Assembly: GCA_001803795.1 (NCBI GenBank)
Contig: MHEK01000053.1
Coordinates: 15,332 to 52,789 of the forward strand
Direction of reading: 5' to 3'
DNA: 37,458 nt
DNA from: Nitrospirae bacterium RBG_16_64_22
GTDB lineage: Bacteria > Nitrospirota > RBG-16-64-22
The notes under the pieces were generated by a model that made no database searches, was not told the DNA's origin, and saw only the letters and a list, made by a program, of their open reading frames with translations. Both the position numbers and the translations under genes were made by a program. Below, piece after piece: positions 29,145 to 36,297 of this stretch. How positions within the stretch are numbered: position 1 is the first letter of the stretch; the number at the start of each line of letters is the position of its first letter.

Positions 29145-31079
29145 ATGAAGCGCAACGTTTTTCTCGATAACACGCCTCTCGGCGAGGCGCTGGAGCGCTG
29201 GAACGCCGCCCTGGAGCGCGCGGGCGCGGCGAAGCCCCTGCCGGGCGAGACGGTCGCCGTGGAGAAGTCGCGGGGACGGGTTACGGCGGCGCCGGTGACG
29301 GCCGCGGTTTCTTCGCCTTCCTACCACGCCGCGGCCATGGACGGGTACGCCGTCCGGTTCGCCGACACGTTCGGGGCGACGGAGACGCGCCCCAAGAGGC
29401 TTGCGGTCGGCCGGGACGCCTTTCCGGTCGACACGGGAGACCCCTTGCCCGAAGGGTGCAACGCCGTCGTCATGATCGAGCACGTCCAGCCTGTGGGGGG
29501 GGCGGGCGAAGAAGCGATCGAGATCATCGAGTCCGTCACTCCGTGGCACCACGTCCGGACGACGGGCGAGGACATCGTGGCGACGGAGATGATCGTACCG
29601 GAGAACCACGTCGTCCGGCCCGTGGACATCGGCGCCATGCTGGGCGCAGGGATCACGGAAATTTCCGTACGCCGCCGTCCGCGCGTGGCGGTGATCCCCA
29701 CGGGCGACGAGTTGATCCAGCCTGGAGAGCCGCCCGGGCCGGGGCGGATCTTCGAATTCAACTCCCGCGTTTTGTGCGGTCTGGTCGAGGAGTGGGGGGG
29801 CGAACCGGTCCGGTCCGAGATCGTCCGGGACAACGTCGAATCGCTCCGGACGAGGATCGGGGAAGCGGCCTCCGAGGGCGACTTGGTCGTCGTCAACGCC
29901 GGCTCCTCCGCGGGTTCCGAAGACTACACGGTCCACGTCCTCCGAGAGCTCGGCGAGGTCGTTCTCCACGGCGTGAGCATCAAGCCGGGGAAGCCGGTCA
30001 TCCTGGCCCTCGTCTCAGGCAAGCCCGTCCTGGGCATCCCAGGCTATCCCGTTTCGACCGTCCTCACGTTCGAGCTGTTCGGGAAGCCGCTGGTCTTCGC
30101 GCTCCAGGGAAGGCGGGTCCCCCCGGCCCAGACGATCCGCGCGCGGATGTCCCGCCAGACGGCCTCGCCCTTGGGCCAGGAGGAGTTCCTCCGCGTCAAG
30201 GTGGGCCGGGTGGGGGAGAATATCGTCGCGACGCCGATCTCGCGGGGCGCGGGCGTGCTGATGTCCCTCGTGCGGGCGGATGGGATCGTCCGGATTCCAG
30301 CCGGGTCGGAGGGCGTGGGCGCGGGGGCGGAAATAGACGTGGCGCTCCTGAGGCCCGCGGAGGAGATCTCCAAAACGGTCGTCTGCATCGGGAGCCACGA
30401 CAACACGCTCGACCTGCTCGCCAACGCGCTCAAGAAGCGCCGCCCGGAGATGAGCCTCTCGTCGGCCCACGTGGGGAGTCTGGGCGGTCTCCTGGCCCTC
30501 AAGCGAGGCGAGGCCCACGTCGCCGGGACGCACCTGCTCGACGAGGAGACGGGAACCTACAACGTCTCGTATCTCAGGAAGATCCTTCCCGACAGGAGGA
30601 TGACGCTCATCCGGCTGGTCGACCGGGAACAGGGGTTCGTGGTTCCGCGGGGCAACCCGATGGGGATCAAGGGATTCGGCGACCTCGCCCGCCCGGGCGT
30701 CGTCTACATCAACCGCCAGGCCGGCTCTGGGACGAGGCTCCTCCTCGACCATCACCTGAAGAAAAACGGGATCGATCCTGGGAAGGTGACGGGATACGGC
30801 CACGAGGAATACACGCACATGGGCGTGGCCGCCGCCGTTCTTTCAGGCGTGGCGAGCACGGGGCTCGCCATCCTCGCCGCCGCCCGGGCGCTGGGCCTTG
30901 ACTTCGTCCCCGTGGCCATAGAGGAATATGACCTCGCCATTCCGCGCGAGTTCCTCAATCTGCCCATGGTCCAGGTCTTGCTCGAGGTCATCCGGACGGA
31001 CCGGGAATTCAAGGACGCCATTCGCGCTCTCGGCGGCTATGGCGTCGAGCGGATGGGCGAGGTCGTCTGGGAGTCGTGA
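29145..31079 (+). CDS. MoeA-PBP fusion (molybdopterin biosynthesis protein with substrate-binding-like domain)
   Basis: 644 aa. Residues ~1-410 are a MoeA homologue (SPSYHAAAMDGYAVRFADTFGA, GDPLPEGCNAVVMIEH, VAVIPTGDELIQPGE, NAGSSAGSEDYT, GIPGYPVSTVLTFELF). Residues ~415-640 are the PBP_like domain (GSHDNTLDLLANAL..., GTHLLDEETGTYNVSYL, LIRLVDREQGFVVPRGNPMGI, NRQAGSGTRLLLDHHL, GYGHEEYTHMGVAAAVLSG), a periplasmic-binding-protein fold that here must be cytoplasmic, because there is no signal peptide. The domain probably senses or presents an oxyanion such as molybdate or tungstate, or the cofactor. It is paired with the plain MoeA upstream; the two may discriminate Mo from W or serve different enzymes. 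Confidence 0.92.
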   Translation: MKRNVFLDNTPLGEALERWNAALERAGAAKPLPGETVAVEKSRGRVTAAPVTAAVSSPSYHAAAMDGYAVRFADTFGATETRPKRLAVGRDAFPVDTGDPLPEGCNAVVMIEHVQPVGGAGEEAIEIIESVTPWHHVRTTGEDIVATEMIVPENHVVRPVDIGAMLGAGITEISVRRRPRVAVIPTGDELIQPGEPPGPGRIFEFNSRVLCGLVEEWGGEPVRSEIVRDNVESLRTRIGEAASEGDLVVVNAGSSAGSEDYTVHVLRELGEVVLHGVSIKPGKPVILALVSGKPVLGIPGYPVSTVLTFELFGKPLVFALQGRRVPPAQTIRARMSRQTASPLGQEEFLRVKVGRVGENIVATPISRGAGVLMSLVRADGIVRIPAGSEGVGAGAEIDVALLRPAEEISKTVVCIGSHDNTLDLLANALKKRRPEMSLSSAHVGSLGGLLALKRGEAHVAGTHLLDEETGTYNVSYLRKILPDRRMTLIRLVDREQGFVVPRGNPMGIKGFGDLARPGVVYINRQAGSGTRLLLDHHLKKNGIDPGKVTGYGHEEYTHMGVAAAVLSGVASTGLAILAAARALGLDFVPVAIEEYDLAIPREFLNLPMVQVLLEVIRTDREFKDAIRALGGYGVERMGEVVWES

Positions 31080-31084
31080 GGGCC

Positions 31085-31137
31085 GGTGAATGGGTGAATG
31101 GGTGAATCGGTAAATCGGTGAATGGGTGAATCGGAGA
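31085..31137. repeat. GTGAATNG octamer array after the MoeA-PBP gene
   Basis: About six units (GTGAATGG, GTGAATCG, one TAAATCG variant) directly downstream of the stop codon. Confidence 0.8.
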
Positions 31138-31141
31138 ACCC

Positions 31142-31219
31142 AAGCCGTCGGCGATCAGCGATCAGCAGGAACAAGAGAGATTCCCTGGCTGAAAGCTGAT
31201 CGCCGGATGTTGACGGCTT
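31142..31219. repeat. Interrupted inverted repeat between convergent genes
   Basis: Left arm AAGCCGTCGGCGATCAGC (31142-31159) and right arm GCTGATCGCC-...-GACGGCTT (31195-31219) pair except for a 7-nt bulge. It lies between the MoeA-PBP and helicase 3' ends, so it may act as a bidirectional terminator, though the T-runs are short. Confidence 0.6.
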
Positions 31220-31232
31220 CTTCCGGTTCCCG

Positions 31233-32492
31233 CTAGCCGTTCGAGGGACGGGCCGGACCCTTGCGAGGGAAACCGCGGCCGCGGTCGTTTCCGCCGAAGC
31301 GCCTTGGGCGGCCGGATTGTTCCCTTGGGGTTTGCCGGCGCGGCCCGCGGCTCGGCTCCAGGCCGGGGATCACGTGGGACGGGATGGCGTGTCCGGTGAA
31401 ACGCTCGATCTCTCGCACCTGCTGGAAATCGTCGGGCGTGACAAACGAGATGGCGATTCCGGCGTGGCCCGCCCGGCCGGTTCTGCCGATGCGATGGACG
31501 TAATCCGCCGCCGTCCTGGGCAGGTCGAAGTTGATGATGTGCGTGATCCCGCTCACGTCGATGCCGCGGGCCGCCACGTCGGTGGCCACCACCAGTCGGA
31601 CGGCGCCGCCGCGCAGGCCCGCGATCGTCCTGTTTCGCGCGTTCTGATTCATGTTGCCGTGAAGCGCCGCCGCCGCGTGGCCCTGCGCGTGAAGCGACTT
31701 CGCCAGCCGGTCGGCGCCGCGTTTCGTGGCGGTGAAGACGATCGCCTTGCCGAGGGCGGCGTCCGCCAGGTGATGCGCGAGGAGGCGGTGCTTGTGCGCC
31801 ACGTCATCCGCGTGGTGCAGACGCTGATCGATCTGCTCGTGCCGCGTCTGGGGCGGCGTGATCTCGATTCGCTTCGGGTCCCTCAACAGGCGCTTGGCCA
31901 GGGCGGCGATGTTTCCTTCGAGCGTGGCGGAAAAGAGGAGCGTCTGGCGGCTTGCGGGGGTCGCGGCCGCGATCTGCTCCACCGCGTGGATGAAGCCCAT
32001 GTCCAGCATGCGGTCGGCCTCGTCGAGGACCAGGATCTCCAGGCGCGAAAAATCGACCCGCCCGCACTTCATGTGGTCCAGCAGACGCCCTGGCGTCGCC
32101 ACCAGGATGTCCAAAGGCTGGGACAACAGCCTGTTCTGCGGCGGGTAGGGCATGCCGCCGACCACGGCCCCGGTCCGGACGCGCATGTGACGGCCGTATC
32201 GGGAGGCGGCGTCCGTCACCTGCTGGGCGAGCTCGCGCGTCGGCGTCAGGACGAGCACCCGCGGGCCGCGGGCTCTGCCCGCAGACGGCGCATGCGATCG
32301 TTGCAGGCGTTGCAGGGCGGGGAGGATGAAGGCGGCGGTCTTGCCGGTGCCGGTCTGGGCGGAGGCCATCAGGTCGCGTCCGCTCAATGCTTCCGGGATT
32401 GCCTGCTCCTGGATCGGCGTCGGCGTCTTGTAGCCGCTCTCGGCGATCGCCTTGAGCAGGGCCGGGTGTAAAGCCAGTTCTTCGAAGGTCAC
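31233..32492 (-). CDS. DEAD-box RNA helicase (RhlE-like)
   Basis: 419 aa from GTG 32492, which has AAGGAG at spacing 5; the upstream open frame to 32609 lacks an SD. All helicase motifs are present: Q motif (GYKTPTPIQEQAIP), AQTGTGKT, PTRELAQQ, TPGRLLD, VLDEAD, SAT, VATDVAARGID and HRIGRTGRAG. The C-terminus is a short basic, Gly/Arg/Pro-rich tail, as in RhlE. It acts in RNA remodelling, for example ribosome assembly or cold response. The core reads like proteobacterial (Burkholderia-type) RhlE, so acquisition by transfer is possible but unproven. Confidence 0.93.
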   Translation of the reverse strand: MTFEELALHPALLKAIAESGYKTPTPIQEQAIPEALSGRDLMASAQTGTGKTAAFILPALQRLQRSHAPSAGRARGPRVLVLTPTRELAQQVTDAASRYGRHMRVRTGAVVGGMPYPPQNRLLSQPLDILVATPGRLLDHMKCGRVDFSRLEILVLDEADRMLDMGFIHAVEQIAAATPASRQTLLFSATLEGNIAALAKRLLRDPKRIEITPPQTRHEQIDQRLHHADDVAHKHRLLAHHLADAALGKAIVFTATKRGADRLAKSLHAQGHAAAALHGNMNQNARNRTIAGLRGGAVRLVVATDVAARGIDVSGITHIINFDLPRTAADYVHRIGRTGRAGHAGIAISFVTPDDFQQVREIERFTGHAIPSHVIPGLEPSRGPRRQTPREQSGRPRRFGGNDRGRGFPRKGPARPSNG

Positions 32493-32812
32493 TTTGACTC
32501 CTTTTGAGTTGCGTGGATAGATCCCGCGCCCGCGGAATTGGAGATCCGGTTCCCGGCGAGGGGGAAACGGCGGGGTACAACCCTGCTGGCGCAACAGCAT
32601 CGTCGCCAACCGGTTGCTGAATTTTCAGACGGGACTGAAATCAGGATGGGTTAGAGAGCGATGAACGAAAGGCAGGACGGGCCATTGCGGCCGGTCGACT
32701 GTCTGCTCCGTACCAGAGCGAGACGCACATTATCATACTCATCCGAGGATTGCGAGCGAATTTTTTTGGAATGCCCGCGGCTCTCGTCCAACGTGTGTTT
32801 TTCAATACCCTG
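32493..32812 (-). promoter_or_regulatory. Helicase upstream region with extended -10 at 32729-32737
   Basis: This 320-nt gap has no gene. Minus-strand TATGATAAT (32729-32737) looks like an extended -10 box without a clear -35, which would give a leader of about 230 nt before the helicase, as is common for cold-inducible DEAD-box genes. Nothing else is recognisable. Confidence 0.35.
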
Positions 32813-33892
32813 CTACTGCCTCACGTTCAGGAAGAGGTAACCGCCCGCCAGGATAAAGACGACGTTGGCGAACCAGGCGGCGGCGGCCGGGGGAAGGCGG
32901 TTCGCGTAGCCGAACGAGACGCCCACCGAGAGAAGGACCCAGTAAATGAATCCGATGAAGACGGACAGGGCGATCCCCATTGCCACTCCGGAGGACCGTC
33001 CGTCCCGCAGGGCGTATGGGACGCCGATCAGCGTCATGATGAAGCTCACGAACGAGTAAGAAATCTTCCGCTGGAAGTCGACGTCGGCCCGCACGAACGG
33101 ATACCCTCCGTGCATCAGGCGGTCCCGGTATTCGTAAAGTTCCGTGTAGCTCATCTGGTCGGATCTCGTCTCGGCCTTCCGGAAGTCGGCCGGCTTCTCG
33201 CGAAGCGGCAAGGGCGCGCGGACGAGCGGCCGTGCCTGGTAAGCTCCCGTCGGCATCAGGACGTACTCCCGTCCCCCGACCAGAAACCATTGGCCGTTGC
33301 CCCACTGAAGCTCGCGGGCGTCGATCCGGCGGAGCATCTTCATCTCCGGCGACATCTGGTAGAGGTGGACGTCGTAAAGGATACCTTCATCCGGAGAGAC
33401 CAGGCCGACGTGCATGAGCGTCTGGTCGGGTCCGCGGAACCAGACCTTGTTCTGCCTGACCGTCTGGACGGGCCGGCGCTCGATGACGGTCTGGCGGATC
33501 GTCGCGGCTTTCTGGTTCGTGTAGGGGACGAGCATCTCGTTGGCCACGATCGTCACGAGCGAGAGAAGGAGCCCCATGGCCAGGACCGGCCAGGCGATCC
33601 GCGGCAGGCCGATCCCCACGCTTCTGAAGGCGATGATTTCGCTGTTGCGCGAGAGGATTCCCAGCGAGATGAGCGACGCCAGAAGGGCGGCGACCGGCGT
33701 CACTTCCATGTAGTGCTGGGGAATTCGAAGAGCGAAGAACGAGACGACGGCTCCCCAGCCCGGGTTGTGCCGGAGAAGCTCGTCGATCGTCTCGAACAGC
33801 TCGACGATCACGAGCGCGGTGACGAGACCGACCGTGCACAGAGCGTAGATCCGGAGGAACTGGCCGGAGACGTACCGGGTGACGAGCTTCAC
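32813..33892 (-). CDS. lptG: LPS export permease LptG
   Basis: 359 aa from GTG 33892, which overlaps the lptF stop (GTGA) and has GGGAGGGG just upstream. YjgP/YjgQ architecture: helices near residues 10-35 and 55-110 (ALVIVELFETIDELL, VTPVAALLASLISLGILSRNSEIIAFRSVGI), a large periplasmic beta-jellyroll (about 120-260), and three C-terminal helices. With LptF and the LptB ATPase it extracts LPS from the inner membrane. A longer open frame upstream overlaps lptF and is spurious. Confidence 0.93.
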   Translation of the reverse strand: MKLVTRYVSGQFLRIYALCTVGLVTALVIVELFETIDELLRHNPGWGAVVSFFALRIPQHYMEVTPVAALLASLISLGILSRNSEIIAFRSVGIGLPRIAWPVLAMGLLLSLVTIVANEMLVPYTNQKAATIRQTVIERRPVQTVRQNKVWFRGPDQTLMHVGLVSPDEGILYDVHLYQMSPEMKMLRRIDARELQWGNGQWFLVGGREYVLMPTGAYQARPLVRAPLPLREKPADFRKAETRSDQMSYTELYEYRDRLMHGGYPFVRADVDFQRKISYSFVSFIMTLIGVPYALRDGRSSGVAMGIALSVFIGFIYWVLLSVGVSFGYANRLPPAAAAWFANVVFILAGGYLFLNVRQ

Positions 33893-35034
33893 GGCCCCTC
33901 CCTCGCCCAGAGCCGGCGGATGGAGAAGGAGGGAGGGAGACCCGTGCGGGCCTGGTAGAGAAGACCCGCGCCGAGCAGTCCCAGGAGGACGTTCGGGCTC
34001 CACATGGCCACGGCGGGAGGGATTTTCCGGTCCACGGCCAGGTTCTCGCCGGCCGTGATGAAGATGTAGTAGATAGCGATCACCGCGAGCGCGAGTCCGA
34101 AGGCGCTTCCCTTCCCCGAGCGCCTGGATGTGAGGCCGAGCGGCATTCCGACGAGGCCGAAGACGAGGCACGCCGCCGGAATGGAGAACTTCTTGTGGAT
34201 CTCGACGACGAGAGGAGAGGCGTTGCCGCCGCCGGCTTTAACCTTCGCGGCTTCCTCGGAGAGCTCGGACAGCGTTTTCTCGCGCCGGCCTTTCGGAATC
34301 GTCGTCGCCCCGCCGCGAGACCCGAATAGATCGAGCTGGACGTCGTTGGACGAGAAAGAGATGACGGGATACGTCTCCCGCTCGGGGACGAGCCGGTGGA
34401 TCGCGCCGTCCGTGAGGCGAAGGGTCACGCGGAGGGAGTCCGGATCGGTCAGGAGGGTCCCTTCCTTCGCGACGAGGATGTGGGGGTTCTTGGGCGTCCG
34501 CTCGTTCGAGATGAAGATGCCGCGAAGGCGGTTCCCTCCTTCGACTCCCTGGGCGTAGAGGACGAGCCCGTCGAACGCGTCGTTGAAAACGCCCTCATGA
34601 ATGCCCACCGTGGCCTTGGTCTTGATGACCTGGAACATGGTCTCCTTGAACGCCTGGTTTCCGGCGGGGAGAAGGGAGAGCATGATCCAGAGCGTGACGG
34701 CGGAGCCCATGAGGCAGAACGAGAAGACGGACGGCACGAGCCGGCCGAGCGAGACGCCCGAAGCCGCCATGGCCGTGATTTCGCTTTCCGCGGAAAGGCG
34801 GCCGAAAGCGATCAGGACGGATACCAGGACCGCCATCGGGACCGTGACGGCGAAGAAGGAGGGGAGGATGTAGAGAAAGAGGAGCCCGACCGTGCCGACG
34901 TCCACTCCCTTCAAGATGACCAGCTCTGTGAGCCGGAGGGCCCGGTCGGTCAGCATAATGAGGGTAAAGACCGTGAGGGCGAGGAAGAAGGGTGGAAAAA
35001 GCTCTTTGAGGAGGTAGCGGTCTATAAGGCGCAT
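33889..35034 (-). CDS. lptF: LPS export permease LptF
   Basis: 381 aa. It starts MRLIDRYLLKELFPPFFLAL, typical of LptF/YjgP, with GRLSAESEITAMAASGVSLGRL (the coupling-helix region contacting LptB), a periplasmic jellyroll (about 130-265) and the C-terminal FSIPAACLVFGLVGMPLGLTSRRSGKGSAFGLAL helices. It partners LptG, encoded immediately downstream. Both together show that the cell has an LPS outer membrane. No good SD precedes ATG 35034; upstream is a tandem-repeat region. Confidence 0.93.
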   Translation of the reverse strand: MRLIDRYLLKELFPPFFLALTVFTLIMLTDRALRLTELVILKGVDVGTVGLLFLYILPSFFAVTVPMAVLVSVLIAFGRLSAESEITAMAASGVSLGRLVPSVFSFCLMGSAVTLWIMLSLLPAGNQAFKETMFQVIKTKATVGIHEGVFNDAFDGLVLYAQGVEGGNRLRGIFISNERTPKNPHILVAKEGTLLTDPDSLRVTLRLTDGAIHRLVPERETYPVISFSSNDVQLDLFGSRGGATTIPKGRREKTLSELSEEAAKVKAGGGNASPLVVEIHKKFSIPAACLVFGLVGMPLGLTSRRSGKGSAFGLALAVIAIYYIFITAGENLAVDRKIPPAVAMWSPNVLLGLLGAGLLYQARTGLPPSFSIRRLWAREGP

Positions 35035-35100
35035 GCGTTGGTTCCAGCTTGAAGAGGGGGAATCATACGGGAGGCGGTCTCCCTTTGCAAACGGGAAGTG

Positions 35101-35162
35101 GGCGGAAAGATGCTTCTGGCGGAAAGATGCTTCTGGAAAGATGCTTCTGTTAAGATGCTTCT
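35101..35162 (+). repeat. Four tandem copies of an AAGATGCTTCT unit
   Basis: Two 17-nt units GGCGGAAAGATGCTTCT (35101-35134) are followed by two shortened 14-nt units (35135-35162). The array ends exactly at a -35 box and lies between divergent lptF and a small transcription unit, so it could be a protein-binding site array. Confidence 0.8.
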
Positions 35163-35190
35163 TGACAGCGGGAAACGCCGGTGGTAAAAA
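35162..35190 (+). promoter_or_regulatory. Candidate sigma70 promoter
   Basis: TTGACA (35162-35167), 17-nt spacer, TAAAAA (35185-35190). The -35 overlaps the last base of the tandem repeat. The predicted start is near 35197. Confidence 0.6.
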
Positions 35191-35196
35191 TCTACG

Positions 35197-35264
35197 GCTT
35201 TTTACCCGGCCATTGCCGACAGGCGGAAAGGGTCCGCGATAAGCGGGCCTTCAGGCCTTTTTTT
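35197..35264 (+). ncRNA. Candidate short RNA or attenuated leader of the Ala-Pro lipoprotein gene
   Basis: A ~68-nt segment from the promoter start to an intrinsic terminator-like hairpin. It has no ORF with an SD. It could be a free small RNA or an attenuator controlling the lipoprotein downstream. Confidence 0.35.
35245..35264 (+). terminator. Short hairpin with T-run upstream of the lipoprotein gene
   Basis: A 5-bp stem GGGCC/GGCCT with loop TTCA followed by seven T (35258-35264). It is weak to moderate strength because the stem is short. Confidence 0.55.
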
Positions 35265-35303
35265 CATCGGTTCTATCCTGAACGGAGAGGAGGTGATTGA
35301 CAA

Positions 35304-35516
35304 ATGAAGAAGCTTGCTTCGCTCGTCGCGGCCCTGTTCTTCGTGGCGGCCACGACAATGACGATCGGTTGCGCTCCTGAGCCCAAGAAGGAGCCGAAGA
35401 AGGAAGAGAAGAAGGAGGCGGCTCCGGCCCCCGCGCCAGCCCCGGCTCCGGCTCCTGCCCCGGCTCCCGAGGGCGCCAAGGCCCCGGCTCCAGCCCCGGC
35501 TCCTGCCAAGAAGTAG
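35304..35516 (+). CDS. Small Ala-Pro-rich lipoprotein
   Basis: 70 aa with a near-perfect SD (GGAGGTGAT, spacing about 8). Signal peptide 1-22 and lipobox T-I-G-Cys23. The mature part starts CAPEPKKEPKKEEKKE, continues with alternating Ala-Pro to the end, and finishes AKK. Such charged then Ala-Pro stretches are extended and flexible and often span the periplasm. Function is unknown; the strong SD and terminator suggest high expression, as for abundant envelope spacer lipoproteins. Low-complexity composition prevents a family call. Confidence 0.85.
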   Translation: MKKLASLVAALFFVAATTMTIGCAPEPKKEPKKEEKKEAAPAPAPAPAPAPAPAPEGAKAPAPAPAPAKK

Positions 35517-35540
35517 TCAGGGAGTTCGTCTGTTTGTCTC

Positions 35541-35575
35541 AAGGGGAGGTCCTTGAAGGGCCTCCCCTTTCTTTT
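35541..35575 (+). terminator. Intrinsic terminator after the Ala-Pro lipoprotein gene
   Basis: A 12-bp stem AAGGGGAGGTCC/GGGCCTCCCCTT with a 5-nt loop, then TTTCTTTT. Confidence 0.88.
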
Positions 35576-35602
35576 GACGGCGGCCCGGACGATGAAGACC
35601 GC

Positions 35603-35632
35603 TTGCATGATCGGCGGGAAGAATGATATAAA
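35603..35632 (+). promoter_or_regulatory. Candidate promoter of rimP-nusA
   Basis: TTGCAT (35603-35608), 18-nt spacer, TATAAA (35627-35632) within GATATAAAT. Start predicted near 35639, directly before the terminator-like hairpin. Confidence 0.55.
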
Positions 35633-35642
35633 TGTGCCAAGC

Positions 35643-35675
35643 GAGTGGGTTGACAGACCCACTCTTATTTTTTTT
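35643..35675 (+). terminator. Terminator-like attenuator upstream of rimP
   Basis: A perfect 8-bp stem GAGTGGGT/ACCCACTC with a 6-nt loop, then TTATTTTTTTTT. It lies inside the predicted rimP leader, about 80 nt before the gene, with no gene ahead of it to terminate except by read-through from the lipoprotein unit, which already has a terminator. Confidence 0.75.
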
Positions 35676-35757
35676 GAGCGTTCCTGCGCGAGGCTGGCGC
35701 GCGGACTACCACTGCAACCAGTTGTTTTCATAGTGTTTTTGCTTGGGAGAAGGGTTT

Positions 35758-36297
35758 GTGGGAGGGGGAGAGATCGAGCAAAAGGTGGAGCGCCTGGTCG
35801 GCCCGATTGTCGAAGATCTCGGGCTGGAGATTGTCCTCGTGGAATACTCCGAGAGAGGCAACGGCCGGCTTCGCCTCGTGATCGACAAGCCGGGAGGCGT
35901 CTCTCTCGACGACTGCGCGGAAGCCAGCCGCAGGCTCGGCGCCGTTCTCGACGTCGAAGACCCCGTTCCCCGTTCGTACGAGCTCGAAGTCTCGTCTCCG
36001 GGGCTCGATCGGCCTCTTGTTCGGCCGGAGGACTATGACCGTTTCAGCGGGCGGAGGGTCGTGGTCAAGACGGCCATGCCCCTCGACGGCAGGCGCGTCT
36101 TCCGGGGCCGGCTCAGGGGACGGTCGGGAGAGAAGAAGGACCTGGCGGTTCTCGAACTTGCGGACGGCTCGGGGTCGGTGGAGATTCCGCTGTCCGCCGT
36201 CGCCCAGGCCCGGCTTGAAGTGGAGGACCTCGTTGCTTCCGCGCCGCGATCGGGGGGACGTCCCGTGCGTCGCAAGGGAGGGTTTGGAAGAAAATGA
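35758..36297 (+). CDS. rimP: Ribosome maturation factor RimP
   Basis: 179 aa from GTG 35758, with AGAAGGG just upstream; the open frame to TTG 35743 has no SD. RimP assists 30S subunit maturation. The N-terminal domain is IEQKVERLVGPIVEDLGLEIVLVEY...LRLVIDKPGGVSLDDCAEASRRLGAVLDVEDPV, then YELEVSSPGLDRPLVRPEDYDRFSGRRVVVK and the SH3-like C-terminal domain. A basic tail (RPVRRKGGFGRK) follows. It overlaps nusA by ATGA, the standard rimP-nusA(-infB) operon order. Confidence 0.94.
   Translation: MGGGEIEQKVERLVGPIVEDLGLEIVLVEYSERGNGRLRLVIDKPGGVSLDDCAEASRRLGAVLDVEDPVPRSYELEVSSPGLDRPLVRPEDYDRFSGRRVVVKTAMPLDGRRVFRGRLRGRSGEKKDLAVLELADGSGSVEIPLSAVAQARLEVEDLVASAPRSGGRPVRRKGGFGRK

Noticed and set aside
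35650-35655. TTGACA within the rimP leader as a -35 box
   Set aside because: It forms the loop of the terminator-like hairpin, and the position 17 nt downstream is a T-run with no -10 box.
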